Source: Flavobacteriales bacterium (lineage in GTDB: Bacteria; Bacteroidota; Bacteroidia; Flavobacteriales_D; Crocinitomicaceae). From it: 64,000 nt of DNA. Under the pieces are notes generated by a model. It did no database searches. It was given only the letters and a program-made list of their open reading frames with translations, and was not told the DNA's origin. The translations under genes and the position numbers were made by a program. Positions 18,650 to 28,038 of the stretch are shown piece by piece. The stretch is taken from the NCBI GenBank assembly GCA_947460825.1, contig CANHHA010000009.1:18261-82260 (forward strand), given 5' to 3'. Numbering within the stretch: the first letter of the stretch is position 1; each line of letters begins with the position of its first letter.

Positions 18650-21600
18650 TTAGTTATTAATCAAGGAACTTAACTGGACAGGTAGATTAAATGGGTTTAT
18701 CCGTAAGGTGAGGCGGAATGACGAGAGGTAATTGCTATATAAATCTCCCATGTTACTGGATTGAATCAGGGGAAAATAGAGCCCAACAATATCACTTATA
18801 TTGATTCCTAATCCAGCATTGTATAAGGTGGATACCCCCACTCCATTGTCATACACCCCGAAATCCGCAAAGGCAACAAACATATTGGGTTGAATCGGAA
18901 GTTGAACGGTTGCATTTAGGGTACTTGCCCAATAATTGGACATCCGTAAATTGTTACTCCCTGTTCTAAATCCCCCCATATCATCCGCATACTGCGCCCC
19001 GGATACGGTTTCTCTATTAAAGTAATAATGCTCTGCAAACAGGTCTTGGTATCCAGCAGCACCAAACATGGAAATTGAATACCTACCCATCGAGTTATAA
19101 TAAGAAGAGCCCGGATTGTAGGTGAAATTATACCCTCCATACAGCCTAACTTTGATTTTTCGGGTTATTTTACGGTCTAAATACGTAAGCGTAAGCTGCT
19201 GTGTTGTTGAAGCTCGAGTGAAATTCGCAGGATCAAATACTTGCTCCTGATACCCCATTACTCCCTCTAATTGGACCTGACTCTCGTACGAAACGCGTCG
19301 TTTACTCCATTGAATGGTGTGATTGATTTTTGCTCCATATTCCGTACTCATATCAACACTAAATACATCACGTCGCACCAAGCCTTTTATCGTCAACTCA
19401 TGCCTAAACCCCTTGGGTGTTCTATCTGGCACTAAATTCATTTTTACATAAGGCGTTGCAGCGATATAAAAAGATTGACGTTGTCCGTTTGGATCATCAC
19501 CAATTCCAAAGGATTTTACGCTAATTCCTGTTTTGATCGAACGCATTCCGGATGACGGGAAACACGTTTTGCTCAATTCGGCAAAACCCCCAACTGTTTT
19601 CCTACCAAAGGAGAACATCGGCGCAATGAAATATTGAACCGGTTTAAATGGAAGCCCGAAATTATGCACCACCACTCCAAGCATAGCTCGATCGGAATGA
19701 TTAAAGGCCATCATCGGGGTCCAAAACACATTTGTTTTATTGGCTTCATGATCACCGAACATAAATTCAAGCGCGAGCGGCTCATACCTTTTAAGGATGG
19801 ACTTATTGACTAATACCCGATTATTTGCTCGGTTGATTTCCGGGATATTTCGATTCGGGTCGATGGCAAATTCAGTGATGGATGGATTACCTTTAAAGAT
19901 CAAGGTTGAATGTTTATCTGAGGGATTCGTCCATTGTGTTTCCAAAACAGCTCCTGTCTTATCCAGCGATGAAACACCGATCGGACCGGCCACACTGCCT
20001 TTATTCTTAACCTTTACCGTAAAGGTATTCAAGGGTTCGACGAACTTAGCTTTTTTGATTTTATAATCCATTACGTTTGTAGTTTGGATTAAATCCCCAA
20101 ATAACCAATCGAGTTTACGACCAGACACTCCTTCAACCACACGCTGCATATCCTCAGGGTACGGATGTTTAAATTGATATAGCTCATAATAGCGATGCAT
20201 GCATTGATCATAGAGTTCATCTCCTAGATAACTCCTCAAATACTGAAAAATCAATCCCGTTTTCTGATACATAATGGCGCCATAATTTGCAGAACTAAAA
20301 TCTGCTGAATGTGTTTCGATGGGTTGGTCTAGTGTCAGAACCGCTAAAAGACGGTAAAAAATGTCCCCCATGTCGTGATGGTCGAGGTCGTTTAAGTGGA
20401 GTTTGCCGCCTAAGACCATGTCTGACAGGTCTTGATTATCTGGATATTTAGTAGCGACATACCGCATTTCATTGGCCGTGTTCATGCCTTCATCCATCCA
20501 CCCGTGTTGTCGTTCGTTGGAACCTAAGATGCCATAAAACCAGTTGTGTCCAACCTCATGGACAATGACCACTTCTAATTCTCTTGCAGAGCTTGCGTTC
20601 CCAATTACTGTAATCATTGGATATTCCATGCCACCTCCGGCGCTTATGGTACCATCTACGGCAGTAACCGCAGCATACGGATAATCTCCATTCCATTTAG
20701 AATAGTAATAGGTACCATCATTAATATATTCAATCGCGTTTTGCCAATTCAAGGCATTGGCTGGAGTAAACAAAGCCCATGTGGTAACGCTTCTGCCCGA
20801 TTCAGGCAATTTTACTGACCCTTTTAACACCTTATATCGCTTATCTGTAAACCAGGCAAAATCATGGACCTTATCTTGGACATAGCGAAGCGTTTTCCAC
20901 TCGGAAGCAGAGGTTGGAAATGAATCCCTCAAATTACCTCCTGGCAGGGCTATAATTTCGGATATTCGTGTTTTTGTATCTTGCGCCAAAGAATCTAAAA
21001 AAGAAGCTTCCGAAGCATTCTGAAGCACTCCTGTAGCACCAACGACATAGTTCTTAGGAACGGTAATCGACACATCGAATGAACCGAATTCAGAATAGAA
21101 CTCTCCTTGATTTAAGTATGGGATTGGATGCCATCCTTTGTGATCGAATACTGCAGGTTTCGGATACCATTGGGTAATTTGATAGGATTGACCTATGTGA
21201 CCCAAACGAGAAATAGAACCCGACGGGATTTTAACGATAAATGGTGTGGTCAGGGTGAGTTGTTTTCCCGGTGCTAAGGGTTGGGCCAATTTAATGAGTA
21301 CGATGTCTTCATGATCCGGATGAAAAGACCAGGACACGGCACTGCCATTGATTTTAAAATCCAAGGCAGACATTCCTCCTAATTTAGCGGTATCCATCAT
21401 GGATAATTTCTTACCTTCTCCTTCCAACTGTTCGGCCAAGGCACTGTTCCCATTGGTATAGGCATTCGGCCATACGTGGATATACAAGGAATCCAAGGTG
21501 CTCGGAGCGTTATTCAGATAATCAAAGGCTATTTCACCGAAAAGCCGATGGGTTTTATCGTCTAATTTAACCGAAATCCGATAATCTACTTGCTGTTGCC

Positions 21601-21661
21601 AGTATTGGGCATGTGCTGAACAAAAGGCGAAAAGGAAAAGAAAAAGAATGTTTTTACGCAT
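18650..21661 (-). CDS. Secreted M1 family zinc metallopeptidase (aminopeptidase N-like)
   Basis: 1003 residues from the ATG at 21661, which gives a clean signal peptide (MRKNILFLFLFAFCSAHAQ). The frame is open upstream to 21715, but those 18 residues would mask the signal peptide. The zinc site HEVGHNWFYG plus the downstream E of WMDEG fits HExxH-x18-E, and GGGMEYPM is the exopeptidase GxMEN-like motif (Y in place of N). The last ~350 residues are rich in aromatic beta strands and resemble an outer-membrane or DUF-type C-terminal extension often seen in Bacteroidota M1 proteins. Probably periplasmic or outer-membrane peptide digestion. It is followed by sppA. Confidence 0.9.
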   Translation of the reverse strand: MRKNILFLFLFAFCSAHAQYWQQQVDYRISVKLDDKTHRLFGEIAFDYLNNAPSTLDSLYIHVWPNAYTNGNSALAEQLEGEGKKLSMMDTAKLGGMSALDFKINGSAVSWSFHPDHEDIVLIKLAQPLAPGKQLTLTTPFIVKIPSGSISRLGHIGQSYQITQWYPKPAVFDHKGWHPIPYLNQGEFYSEFGSFDVSITVPKNYVVGATGVLQNASEASFLDSLAQDTKTRISEIIALPGGNLRDSFPTSASEWKTLRYVQDKVHDFAWFTDKRYKVLKGSVKLPESGRSVTTWALFTPANALNWQNAIEYINDGTYYYSKWNGDYPYAAVTAVDGTISAGGGMEYPMITVIGNASSARELEVVIVHEVGHNWFYGILGSNERQHGWMDEGMNTANEMRYVATKYPDNQDLSDMVLGGKLHLNDLDHHDMGDIFYRLLAVLTLDQPIETHSADFSSANYGAIMYQKTGLIFQYLRSYLGDELYDQCMHRYYELYQFKHPYPEDMQRVVEGVSGRKLDWLFGDLIQTTNVMDYKIKKAKFVEPLNTFTVKVKNKGSVAGPIGVSSLDKTGAVLETQWTNPSDKHSTLIFKGNPSITEFAIDPNRNIPEINRANNRVLVNKSILKRYEPLALEFMFGDHEANKTNVFWTPMMAFNHSDRAMLGVVVHNFGLPFKPVQYFIAPMFSFGRKTVGGFAELSKTCFPSSGMRSIKTGISVKSFGIGDDPNGQRQSFYIAATPYVKMNLVPDRTPKGFRHELTIKGLVRRDVFSVDMSTEYGAKINHTIQWSKRRVSYESQVQLEGVMGYQEQVFDPANFTRASTTQQLTLTYLDRKITRKIKVRLYGGYNFTYNPGSSYYNSMGRYSISMFGAAGYQDLFAEHYYFNRETVSGAQYADDMGGFRTGSNNLRMSNYWASTLNATVQLPIQPNMFVAFADFGVYDNGVGVSTLYNAGLGINISDIVGLYFPLIQSSNMGDLYSNYLSSFRLTLRINPFNLPVQLSSLINN

Positions 21662-21754
21662 AATACGGATATAATTTAATGACGAACTAGTGAATACAGA
21701 GTTACAATCCGACATAAAATTAGTGAATTCCTAACGGGTTTCATAAAACAAAAA

Positions 21755-21776
21755 AAAGCCGTCCTAAGACGGCTTT
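21755..21776 (-). terminator. Intrinsic terminator downstream of the MopE-repeat gene
   Basis: Stem aaagccgtc/gacggcttt with loop ctaa, followed on the minus strand by a T8 run. It lies 23 nt past the stop at 21799 and separates that gene from the M1 peptidase gene. Confidence 0.9.
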
Positions 21777-21798
21777 AAAAAAGTAACGATTAAGCTTC

Positions 21799-24700
21799 CT
21801 ATTTCACCATTAATTTTGAAATAACTTGGTTGTTATCTTGTGACAAGGTAACGAAATATGTACCAGGAGCCCATGCATTTGTTGCGATCGTTGTTCCGTT
21901 TGACACATTGTTTAATGTTACTACTAACTTACCCGTAACATCACGAATTTCAAGATCAACGTTCTCTGTTGTTGAAACAGAAAGTGTTACATCACCTGCG
22001 GTAGGATTTGGAATTAATGACATGGAAAGCGTTGATGCATCTGTTAACCCAGCATAGTTATCAAAACCATCACAGTTTTCATCGATGCCGTTATCAATCA
22101 CTTCTGTTGCCCCAGGGTAAACTTGGTTGTTGGCATCATTGCAATCTCCTGTTACTAAAGAATATCCTAATCCAAGGCTATCGCAAGAAACCAAAGAAAC
22201 ATTTGAACCAAAACCATCTTCATCAAGGTCTTCGTAATAGGTAATTGAAGGCAAGCCCTCATCTGTATTCCCATCACAGTTATTATCTTCATTATCGCAA
22301 ATTTCAACCGCACCTGGATAAATTTGATCATTTAAATCATCGCAATCTCCACCAACAGTCACCGTATTTGCCGGTTGCGCACAAGTTTCAACCCCTGTTG
22401 CCTCATCACCAAAGCCGTCACCGTCAGCATCCACGTAATACATATCCACCAAATTTAACTGGTTATTCGTGTCATCGCAATCATCTCCGTTTAGTACTGC
22501 TCCCGGAGGGGTTAAGCATGAAATAATGGTATTGTTTGGATTTCCAAAGCCGTCCTGATCCCCATCTAAAAACCAAATCGTATTCGGATTGATTTGTGCA
22601 TTTGAATCATCACAATCTGTATTATTTGTGGAATACCCGGCCGGTAAGGTACAAGAAAGCAAGGTATTGGCAGCATCACCAAACCCATCACCGTCCGTAT
22701 CCGCATAAAACGTTTGCGGTTGAACCGAATTAATGAATCCCGAAAGGCTCACATTGTCATTTCTCCAGGTAGCTCCCGAGGTTGAAATACCTGTGATGTA
22801 GAACCTAAAAGTAACTTGGTTCAAGTTCGAAAAGGCTGCTGCTAACATCACAGTATCATTTAAGATGATATTGGTCGTAATAGAATCCGAAGCAATATCC
22901 GCAGCAAAATTATCCAGACTCGAACGTAAATGCCATGTAGGAATGGTATTCACATTACTCACTTTATGAGTAAACGTCAATTTAGTTAATGTTAAGCCAA
23001 AGCAACTGTCAGCTTGTATGGAAAATTCGTTATAATTTGCCGGATCTACTACAGCCCCTGTATTCCACGTATTGTTATTAAACACATTGGCGGCTGCGGT
23101 ACAAGTTCCTCCAGTGTTGGTGTAAATTGAGAAAGAGGCATTTGCCGGTTGAACGGTTACTGTATTAGCCAATACTGGACATCCAGAAGCTTGAGTAAAC
23201 TCGTACATTCCTAATTGTGCAGCAACAATCGGGGCGTCTAAGCCACTGCAATCCTCATCAATTCCATTTCCAGGAATATCAAGTGCACCTGGATTGATTG
23301 CGCTGTTTTGGTCGTTACAATCGGTGTTATTTAGGACATAGCCTTGCGGTGTGTTGCACGCGGAAAGGGTTACTGCAAGATTGCCATACGTATCTCCATC
23401 TGCATCTTGGAAATAAGTCACAAAAATTAACCCTTCATCAATTGATGCATCGCAATCGTTATCTAGATTATCACAGGTTTCCGTGTTACCCGGATACATG
23501 GCTGCGCTGTTATCGTTACAATCGCCAGTAGTTAATACATAATTAGGTCCTGGGGAGGTAATTCCAACCACAAACGTATTTCCTCCTACGCCGTCTCCGT
23601 CATTATCTAAGTAATAGTTTATCGGTGTAAATCCTTCATCTACCGAATTATTACAGTTATCATCTATTCCGTTGTATACTTCTGTTGCGCCTGGATTAAC
23701 CGCTGCTGATGCATCATTGCAATCGGTACTGTTGGCAACGTATCCTGCGGGCTGACCACAATTTTGCATTGAAGTTGCTGCGTTTCCATACCCATCACCG
23801 TCTGTGTCTGCATACCATGTAGTTGCAACATTTGCTAGCGCATTGTTATCATTACAATCCGTATTGTTGGTAACATACCCATTCGGTTGTACACACGCTG
23901 TTTGTGTTACTGACGCATTTCCAAACCCATCAGCATCTGCATCTGCATACCAAACAGTGTTTGGATTAATTGCGGCATTGTTATCATTGCAGTCTTGGTT
24001 GTTCAACACCAATCCTGCCATGGGCATACAAGCTTGTATCGCTGCGTTTGGATTACCAAAAGAATCACCGTCTAAGTCTTGATAATAGGTCGTTGGTGCA
24101 GCGCATGGAGTTACTGAAGTCCAAGTAGTTCCAACTCGAATTTCATCGAATTGAACAAATGGTGCGTTTACACTTGCTGCAGGCTGACGAAGCATTAATC
24201 TTCCAATTCCTGCTGCTGATAAATCGGTACCTCCAAGGGCAGTTGCTGAAGAAACTGGTTCTGTGCCCCCGAATTGCGCGGTATTTAACCAAATTGAAGA
24301 GACATCATTGGCACTTCCTGCAATTATTTCATAAGATAAAACAATAAAATGTGAGGTTAGTGTATCGAGCTCTGTGGGCAAATAACTAACCGCAGAATTA
24401 CTTCGATTGGAAATTCCTAGGTTAAATTTTCCGGCAGTAGCACTTTTCTTTAACCATAAACAGGCGCCAAAAGCAGAGGTTGAATTGTTTTCCAATAACG
24501 TGATTACGTAGGTTCCGGTAGTATTCATTAGTCCGAGCGACGCAACGTTCATAATAAAGGAAGCATAAACCTCACCGCTTCCTTGTTGTGTAAATGCACG
24601 GAAATTATCGACTCCAGCTCCATCAAAAGCTACTTTCTCACCTTGTGAGGCCGCTAAGCCAGGATAAGACAAACTGTTGGCAACAACAAAAATTGAGTCT

Positions 24701-24849
24701 CCAGTATTGGCATTTTTCCAAACCGCGTTTGACTGCACGAACAAGCCATTTACATTACTTGGCGTATAGGTAAACGGTTCATAAAATAAAGGTTGTGCGT
24801 TTAAATTAAGAACAACAAGGGTTAAATAAACAAGTAAAAATTTCTTCAT
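21799..24849 (-). CDS. T9SS-secreted protein with nine MopE-like (putative metal-binding) repeats
   Basis: 1016 residues. A signal peptide (MKKFLLVYLTLVVLNLNAQ) precedes a LamG-like N-terminal domain of ~230 residues. Nine repeats follow with the pattern YYxDxDGDGFGN ... C ... NxTDCNDNNxxINPGA, several extended by IDDNCNxxxDEG. Five repeats precede and four follow a ~190-residue beta domain (about 545-715). The Asp/Asn-rich loops resemble calcium-binding DxDxDG loops and match the family first described from the copper-binding MopE protein; the actual metal here is unknown. The C-terminus is a T9SS type A sorting domain (IPNPTAGDVTLSV ... SKLMVK). Flanked by its own terminator, so monocistronic. 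Confidence 0.92.
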   Translation of the reverse strand: MKKFLLVYLTLVVLNLNAQPLFYEPFTYTPSNVNGLFVQSNAVWKNANTGDSIFVVANSLSYPGLAASQGEKVAFDGAGVDNFRAFTQQGSGEVYASFIMNVASLGLMNTTGTYVITLLENNSTSAFGACLWLKKSATAGKFNLGISNRSNSAVSYLPTELDTLTSHFIVLSYEIIAGSANDVSSIWLNTAQFGGTEPVSSATALGGTDLSAAGIGRLMLRQPAASVNAPFVQFDEIRVGTTWTSVTPCAAPTTYYQDLDGDSFGNPNAAIQACMPMAGLVLNNQDCNDNNAAINPNTVWYADADADGFGNASVTQTACVQPNGYVTNNTDCNDNNALANVATTWYADTDGDGYGNAATSMQNCGQPAGYVANSTDCNDASAAVNPGATEVYNGIDDNCNNSVDEGFTPINYYLDNDGDGVGGNTFVVGITSPGPNYVLTTGDCNDNSAAMYPGNTETCDNLDNDCDASIDEGLIFVTYFQDADGDTYGNLAVTLSACNTPQGYVLNNTDCNDQNSAINPGALDIPGNGIDEDCSGLDAPIVAAQLGMYEFTQASGCPVLANTVTVQPANASFSIYTNTGGTCTAAANVFNNNTWNTGAVVDPANYNEFSIQADSCFGLTLTKLTFTHKVSNVNTIPTWHLRSSLDNFAADIASDSITTNIILNDTVMLAAAFSNLNQVTFRFYITGISTSGATWRNDNVSLSGFINSVQPQTFYADTDGDGFGDAANTLLSCTLPAGYSTNNTDCDDSNAQINPNTIWFLDGDQDGFGNPNNTIISCLTPPGAVLNGDDCDDTNNQLNLVDMYYVDADGDGFGDEATGVETCAQPANTVTVGGDCDDLNDQIYPGAVEICDNEDNNCDGNTDEGLPSITYYEDLDEDGFGSNVSLVSCDSLGLGYSLVTGDCNDANNQVYPGATEVIDNGIDENCDGFDNYAGLTDASTLSMSLIPNPTAGDVTLSVSTTENVDLEIRDVTGKLVVTLNNVSNGTTIATNAWAPGTYFVTLSQDNNQVISKLMVK

Positions 24850-24864
24850 GATATTTTTTTTTTA

Positions 24865-24872
24865 CAAATGTA
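24865..24872 (-). promoter_or_regulatory. -7 promoter element for the MopE-repeat gene
   Basis: Minus-strand TACATTTG matches TAnnTTTG and lies 15 nt upstream of the ATG at 24849. A TTG is present only at a longer than usual distance. Confidence 0.5.
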
Positions 24873-24907
24873 CACTAGGATTATGAATTGCATTTAAACA
24901 AAAAGAA

Positions 24908-24934
24908 AAAAGGGGAGAAAAAATCTCCCCTTTT
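24908..24934 (-). terminator. Intrinsic terminator of pnp
   Basis: Stem aaaaggggaga/tctcccctttt (11 bp), loop aaaaa, with a T-rich tail on the minus strand. It begins 7 nt after the pnp stop. Confidence 0.92.
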
Positions 24935-24940
24935 AAATAA

Positions 24941-27067
24941 TTAATTATTCTCTGGTTTTGAAAGTAATACTTTGCGTGATAATTTCCACTTTTTAGTTTT
25001 TGGGTCTTTACCCATCACTTTAAAGCTTAGGATTTCTCCTTCTTTACACACATCTTCCATTTTACCTACTTTTTCCCAAGAGAATTCAGAGATATGGATA
25101 AGTCCATCTGTACCAGGAATGATCTCGACAAAACATCCAAATTCTTTTACTGATTTCACTTTTCCTTCATAAGTAGCGCCATCTTCAACAAGTGGTGGGA
25201 AAGCAATCATGCGAATTCTTCTCAATGCTTCTTCCATGTTTGGACCATTGTTGGAAAGAATTTGAACCGATCCCTCTCCATTGGCAAGTTCTTCAATGGT
25301 GATGGTTGTTTGTGTTTCTTTTTGTAACCCTTGGATGATTTTTCCTCCAGGTCCGATGATGGCACCAATCATTTCGTTAGGAACGATGACAGCTTCAATT
25401 CTTGGGGCAGAGGCTTTCAATGATTCTCTTGGCTCAGCAATGGTTTCAATGATTTTGTCAAGAATGTGTAAACGTCCTTGTTTCGCTTGGTTCAATGCTT
25501 GGATAAGTACTTCATATTCCAATCCGTCTACTTTGATGTCCATCTGACATGCGGTGATTCCTTTTGCGGTTCCTGTAATTTTGAAATCCATGTCTCCCAA
25601 ATGGTCTTCGTCACCTAGGATGTCTGAAAGCACGGCGAATTTACCTTCATCAGCTACCAATCCCATGGCGATTCCAGAAACAGGCGCAGTGATTTTAATG
25701 CCTCCATCCATTAGTGCCAAGGTACCTGCACAAACGGTTGCCATTGAGGAAGAACCGTTGGATTCAAGGACATCAGAAACCAAACGAATGGTATAGGCAT
25801 TCTCTGCAGGAAGTACAGGTTTTAGGGCACGAAGCGCTAAATTACCGTGACCAATCTCACGGCGAGAAGTTCCTCTAAGTGGTTTTGCTTCACCCGTTGA
25901 GAACGGAGGGAAATTATAATGAAGCATGAATTTCTCGGTACCACGGAAGGTAGCGCCATCAATTAACTGCTCATCCATTTTACCACCTAAGGTAAGTGTA
26001 GTTAAGGATTGTGTTTCTCCTCGAGTAAATACAGCAGAACCGTGAACATTTGGCAAATAATTTACTTCACTCCAAATCGGACGAATTTCGTCGAAATTTC
26101 TACCATCCAATCTTTTACGTTCGTTAAGCATTACCCATCGAACTGCTTTTTTCTTTACTTGAGAGAAGTATACACCGATGAATTTATCGGCAACCAACAT
26201 TTCTTCCTCGGTAAAAGCCGCTTTTACTTCTGATTTAATGGCATCGAACAATTCTGTTCTTTTCGCTTTATTGGACAATCCCATGCGTGCAACGTCTTTA
26301 CATTTTTCCATTGCCAAGGCATATACTTTGTCTTTCACTTCATCGTTGTGAACTTCGTGACAATATTCTCTTTTTGGGGATGCCGTAGTAATTTCCGCTG
26401 CCAATTCTAATTGAAACTGACATTGTTCTTTAATGGCTTCATGTGCAATTTTGATAACGGCAACCAAATCATCTTCAGAAACTTCTTTCATTTCACCTTC
26501 TACCATGTTAACATCTTTTGCTGTACCAGCGACAATGCAATCCATGTCTGAATGCTTCATTTCTTCCATGGTAGGATTCACTATGAATTCACCATTGATA
26601 CGTGCAACCCTAACTTCTGACATTGGACCATTGAAAGGAATGTCAGAAACAGCAATGGCTGCAGACGCAGCAAAACCGCAAAGTGCATCAGGATTATTGA
26701 TTCCATCATAAGCCAACAATTGGATCATCAATTGAACCTCTGCATGGTAATCATCTGGAAAAAGCGGTCTAAGCGCACGGTCTACCAAACGCATTACCAG
26801 AATTTCAGATTCTGATGGTCTTGCTTCTCTTCTGAAAAATCCACCGGGAAAACGTCCAGCGGCAGCATATTTCTCGCGGTAATCGACCGTTAATGGAAGG
26901 AAATCCACCCCTTCTTTTGCCACTTGCGCAGCAACTACGGTTGCCAACAGAACGGTTTCACCCATTCTAACTTCAACTGAGCCATCGGCTTGTTTTGCCA
27001 ATTTACCTGTTTCAACACTGATGGTTTTCCCACCGGTAACTAATGTTTTTTTAATTCCTAAGTTCAT
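24941..27067 (-). CDS. pnp: Polyribonucleotide nucleotidyltransferase (PNPase)
   Basis: 708 residues with the full PNPase order: RNase PH-like core 1 (about 10-235), the alpha-helical linker, RNase PH core 2 (about 315-540, containing PNVHGSAVFTRGETQ), a KH domain with GPGGK (IIGPGGKIIQ near 575) and an S1 domain (YEGKVKSVKEFGCFVEI onward). It degrades RNA phosphorolytically from the 3' end. It follows rpsO, the classic rpsO-pnp arrangement, but a hairpin terminator lies between the two genes, so read-through or a separate promoter in the 152-nt gap must supply pnp transcripts. Confidence 0.98.
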   Translation of the reverse strand: MNLGIKKTLVTGGKTISVETGKLAKQADGSVEVRMGETVLLATVVAAQVAKEGVDFLPLTVDYREKYAAAGRFPGGFFRREARPSESEILVMRLVDRALRPLFPDDYHAEVQLMIQLLAYDGINNPDALCGFAASAAIAVSDIPFNGPMSEVRVARINGEFIVNPTMEEMKHSDMDCIVAGTAKDVNMVEGEMKEVSEDDLVAVIKIAHEAIKEQCQFQLELAAEITTASPKREYCHEVHNDEVKDKVYALAMEKCKDVARMGLSNKAKRTELFDAIKSEVKAAFTEEEMLVADKFIGVYFSQVKKKAVRWVMLNERKRLDGRNFDEIRPIWSEVNYLPNVHGSAVFTRGETQSLTTLTLGGKMDEQLIDGATFRGTEKFMLHYNFPPFSTGEAKPLRGTSRREIGHGNLALRALKPVLPAENAYTIRLVSDVLESNGSSSMATVCAGTLALMDGGIKITAPVSGIAMGLVADEGKFAVLSDILGDEDHLGDMDFKITGTAKGITACQMDIKVDGLEYEVLIQALNQAKQGRLHILDKIIETIAEPRESLKASAPRIEAVIVPNEMIGAIIGPGGKIIQGLQKETQTTITIEELANGEGSVQILSNNGPNMEEALRRIRMIAFPPLVEDGATYEGKVKSVKEFGCFVEIIPGTDGLIHISEFSWEKVGKMEDVCKEGEILSFKVMGKDPKTKKWKLSRKVLLSKPENN

Positions 27068-27161
27068 AATTCAATCGTTTTACTGTTTTTTTCGTGTCCC
27101 TGTGACATGAAGGTTTATTATTTATTTATCGGTTTCCATTCAATCTTTGCAGTTTATAAAA

Positions 27162-27196
27162 AAAGGGAAGCCGACTCAAGTCGAATGCCCCCCTTT
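27162..27196 (-). terminator. Terminator-like hairpin between rpsO and pnp
   Basis: An imperfect stem pairs aaaggg/ccctttt-side bases (27162-27167 with 27191-27196), gc/gc and cgac/gtcg around a small loop, with a short T tract on the minus strand. It could terminate or attenuate rpsO transcription, or act as the RNA-processing site known between rpsO and pnp in other bacteria. Confidence 0.65.
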
Positions 27197-27219
27197 CAAT
27201 AAAATATGGTGCGTTACAA

Positions 27220-27489
27220 TTAACGTCGAAGACCTAACTCCTTAATTAATGCACGGTATTTTTCAATGTCATTACTTTTAAGGTAATCCAACAGACTTCT
27301 TCTTTTACCTACGAGCAATTGCAGCGAGCGCTGTGTTCCGAAATCCTTTCGGTTTTTCTTTAAGTGCTCCGTTAAATGACTAATTCTGTAAGTGAATAAA
27401 GCAACTTGACCTTCTGTAGATCCTGTGTTTGTTTCTGAACCTCCGTGTTTAGCGAAGATTGATTTTTTAACTTCTGGGTTTAAATACAT
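27220..27489 (-). CDS. rpsO: 30S ribosomal protein S15
   Basis: 89 residues from the ATG at 27489, the standard S15 length. The open frame extends to 27588, but the extra 33 residues cross the promoter and leader described nearby, so they are not coding. Family landmarks are FAKHGGSETNTGSTEGQVALFTYRI (in segments), LTEHLKKNRKDF and the C-terminal LLDYLKSNDIEKYRALIKELGLRR. S15 binds the central domain of 16S rRNA early in 30S assembly. It is transcribed toward pnp. Confidence 0.98.
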   Translation of the reverse strand: MYLNPEVKKSIFAKHGGSETNTGSTEGQVALFTYRISHLTEHLKKNRKDFGTQRSLQLLVGKRRSLLDYLKSNDIEKYRALIKELGLRR

Positions 27490-27519
27490 GCCAATATTGG
27501 TTAAATAATTTTTATGTAG

Positions 27520-27538
27520 CCTACAAACTTTTTGTAAG
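27520..27538 (-). promoter_or_regulatory. Hairpin at the 5' end of the rpsO mRNA leader
   Basis: On the minus strand CTTACAAA-AAG-TTTGTAGG forms an 8-bp stem (one G-T pair) with a 3-nt loop. It starts within a few nucleotides of the transcription start predicted from the adjacent promoter, about 31 nt before the rpsO ATG. Autoregulatory S15 leaders exist in several phyla with unrelated structures; a role here is inference. Confidence 0.4.
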
Positions 27539-27544
27539 ACGTTG

Positions 27545-27574
27545 CAAAGGTAGGGATAAATTCTTGAATCACAA
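27545..27574 (-). promoter_or_regulatory. Strong Bacteroidota promoter of rpsO
   Basis: On the minus strand TTG (27572-27574), exactly 19 nt, then TACCTTTG (27545-27552). Both boxes and their spacing match the Bacteroidota primary sigma consensus. Predicted start near 27540, giving a ~50-nt leader. Confidence 0.8.
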
Positions 27575-27589
27575 GGTTGATTCAACAAA

Positions 27590-27991
27590 TTAACCCAAGG
27601 GCTTCAAAAACTCGAGACATTCGGAATTCACATTTCTGAGAATCATAAATAAAAACAGGATTATGGCTATGGTTAACAGCGCAGCATGGCTATTCACGAT
27701 GGGTGGCACTGGTCTGTACCGTTCCCATTTAAGCAACAGGAATAAAAAATCAACACACAAAATAATCAGCGCCAAAAACACTAAAGGATTCATGCTAAAC
27801 GCCAACACAAAATCACCCGTAAAAAATGCGTGTAACGCACGTTGTAACCCACAACCTGGACAAAAAATACCCGTGTTTTGATAGATAAAACAGCCGGGTA
27901 TGTGCGAGGAATTATTAAAAGGGTTTACAAAGGCATAAAATAACGCAAAGAGAAAAAAAACACCGTAAAAAAGTACGTACCTATTTTTCAT
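27590..27991 (-). CDS. DUF2752 family small membrane protein
   Basis: 133 residues from the ATG at 27991 (MKNRYVLFYGVFF). An upstream in-frame ATG at 28018 lies inside a terminator hairpin and is less likely. Three hydrophobic segments are present. The family core is the loop FCPGCGLQRALHAFFTGDF, with two close cysteines in CPGCG and a following Arg, as in other DUF2752 proteins. Function unknown. It lies 101 nt upstream of the rpsO start and ends inside the rpsO promoter region. A second DUF2752 gene lies about 0.6 kb away (28584-29006). Confidence 0.8.
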   Translation of the reverse strand: MKNRYVLFYGVFFLFALFYAFVNPFNNSSHIPGCFIYQNTGIFCPGCGLQRALHAFFTGDFVLAFSMNPLVFLALIILCVDFLFLLLKWERYRPVPPIVNSHAALLTIAIILFLFMILRNVNSECLEFLKPLG

Positions 27992-28000
27992 GCTTACAAA

Positions 28001-28020
28001 AAATGCCCCGAAGGGCATTT
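28001..28020 (-). terminator. Intrinsic terminator with a UUCG loop after the DUF5684 gene
   Basis: On the minus strand AAATGCCC-TTCG-GGGCATTT is followed by TTTG. An 8-bp perfect stem closed by the stable C(UUCG)G tetraloop lies 19 nt after the stop at 28039. Confidence 0.88.
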
Positions 28021-28038
28021 ACTTTTTCGACGCTTTAG

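Noticed and set aside
22245..22526. + strand frames rich in His and Leu opposite the MopE repeats
   Set aside because: Antisense reading of Asp/Asn/Gly-rich repeats; composition is an artefact.
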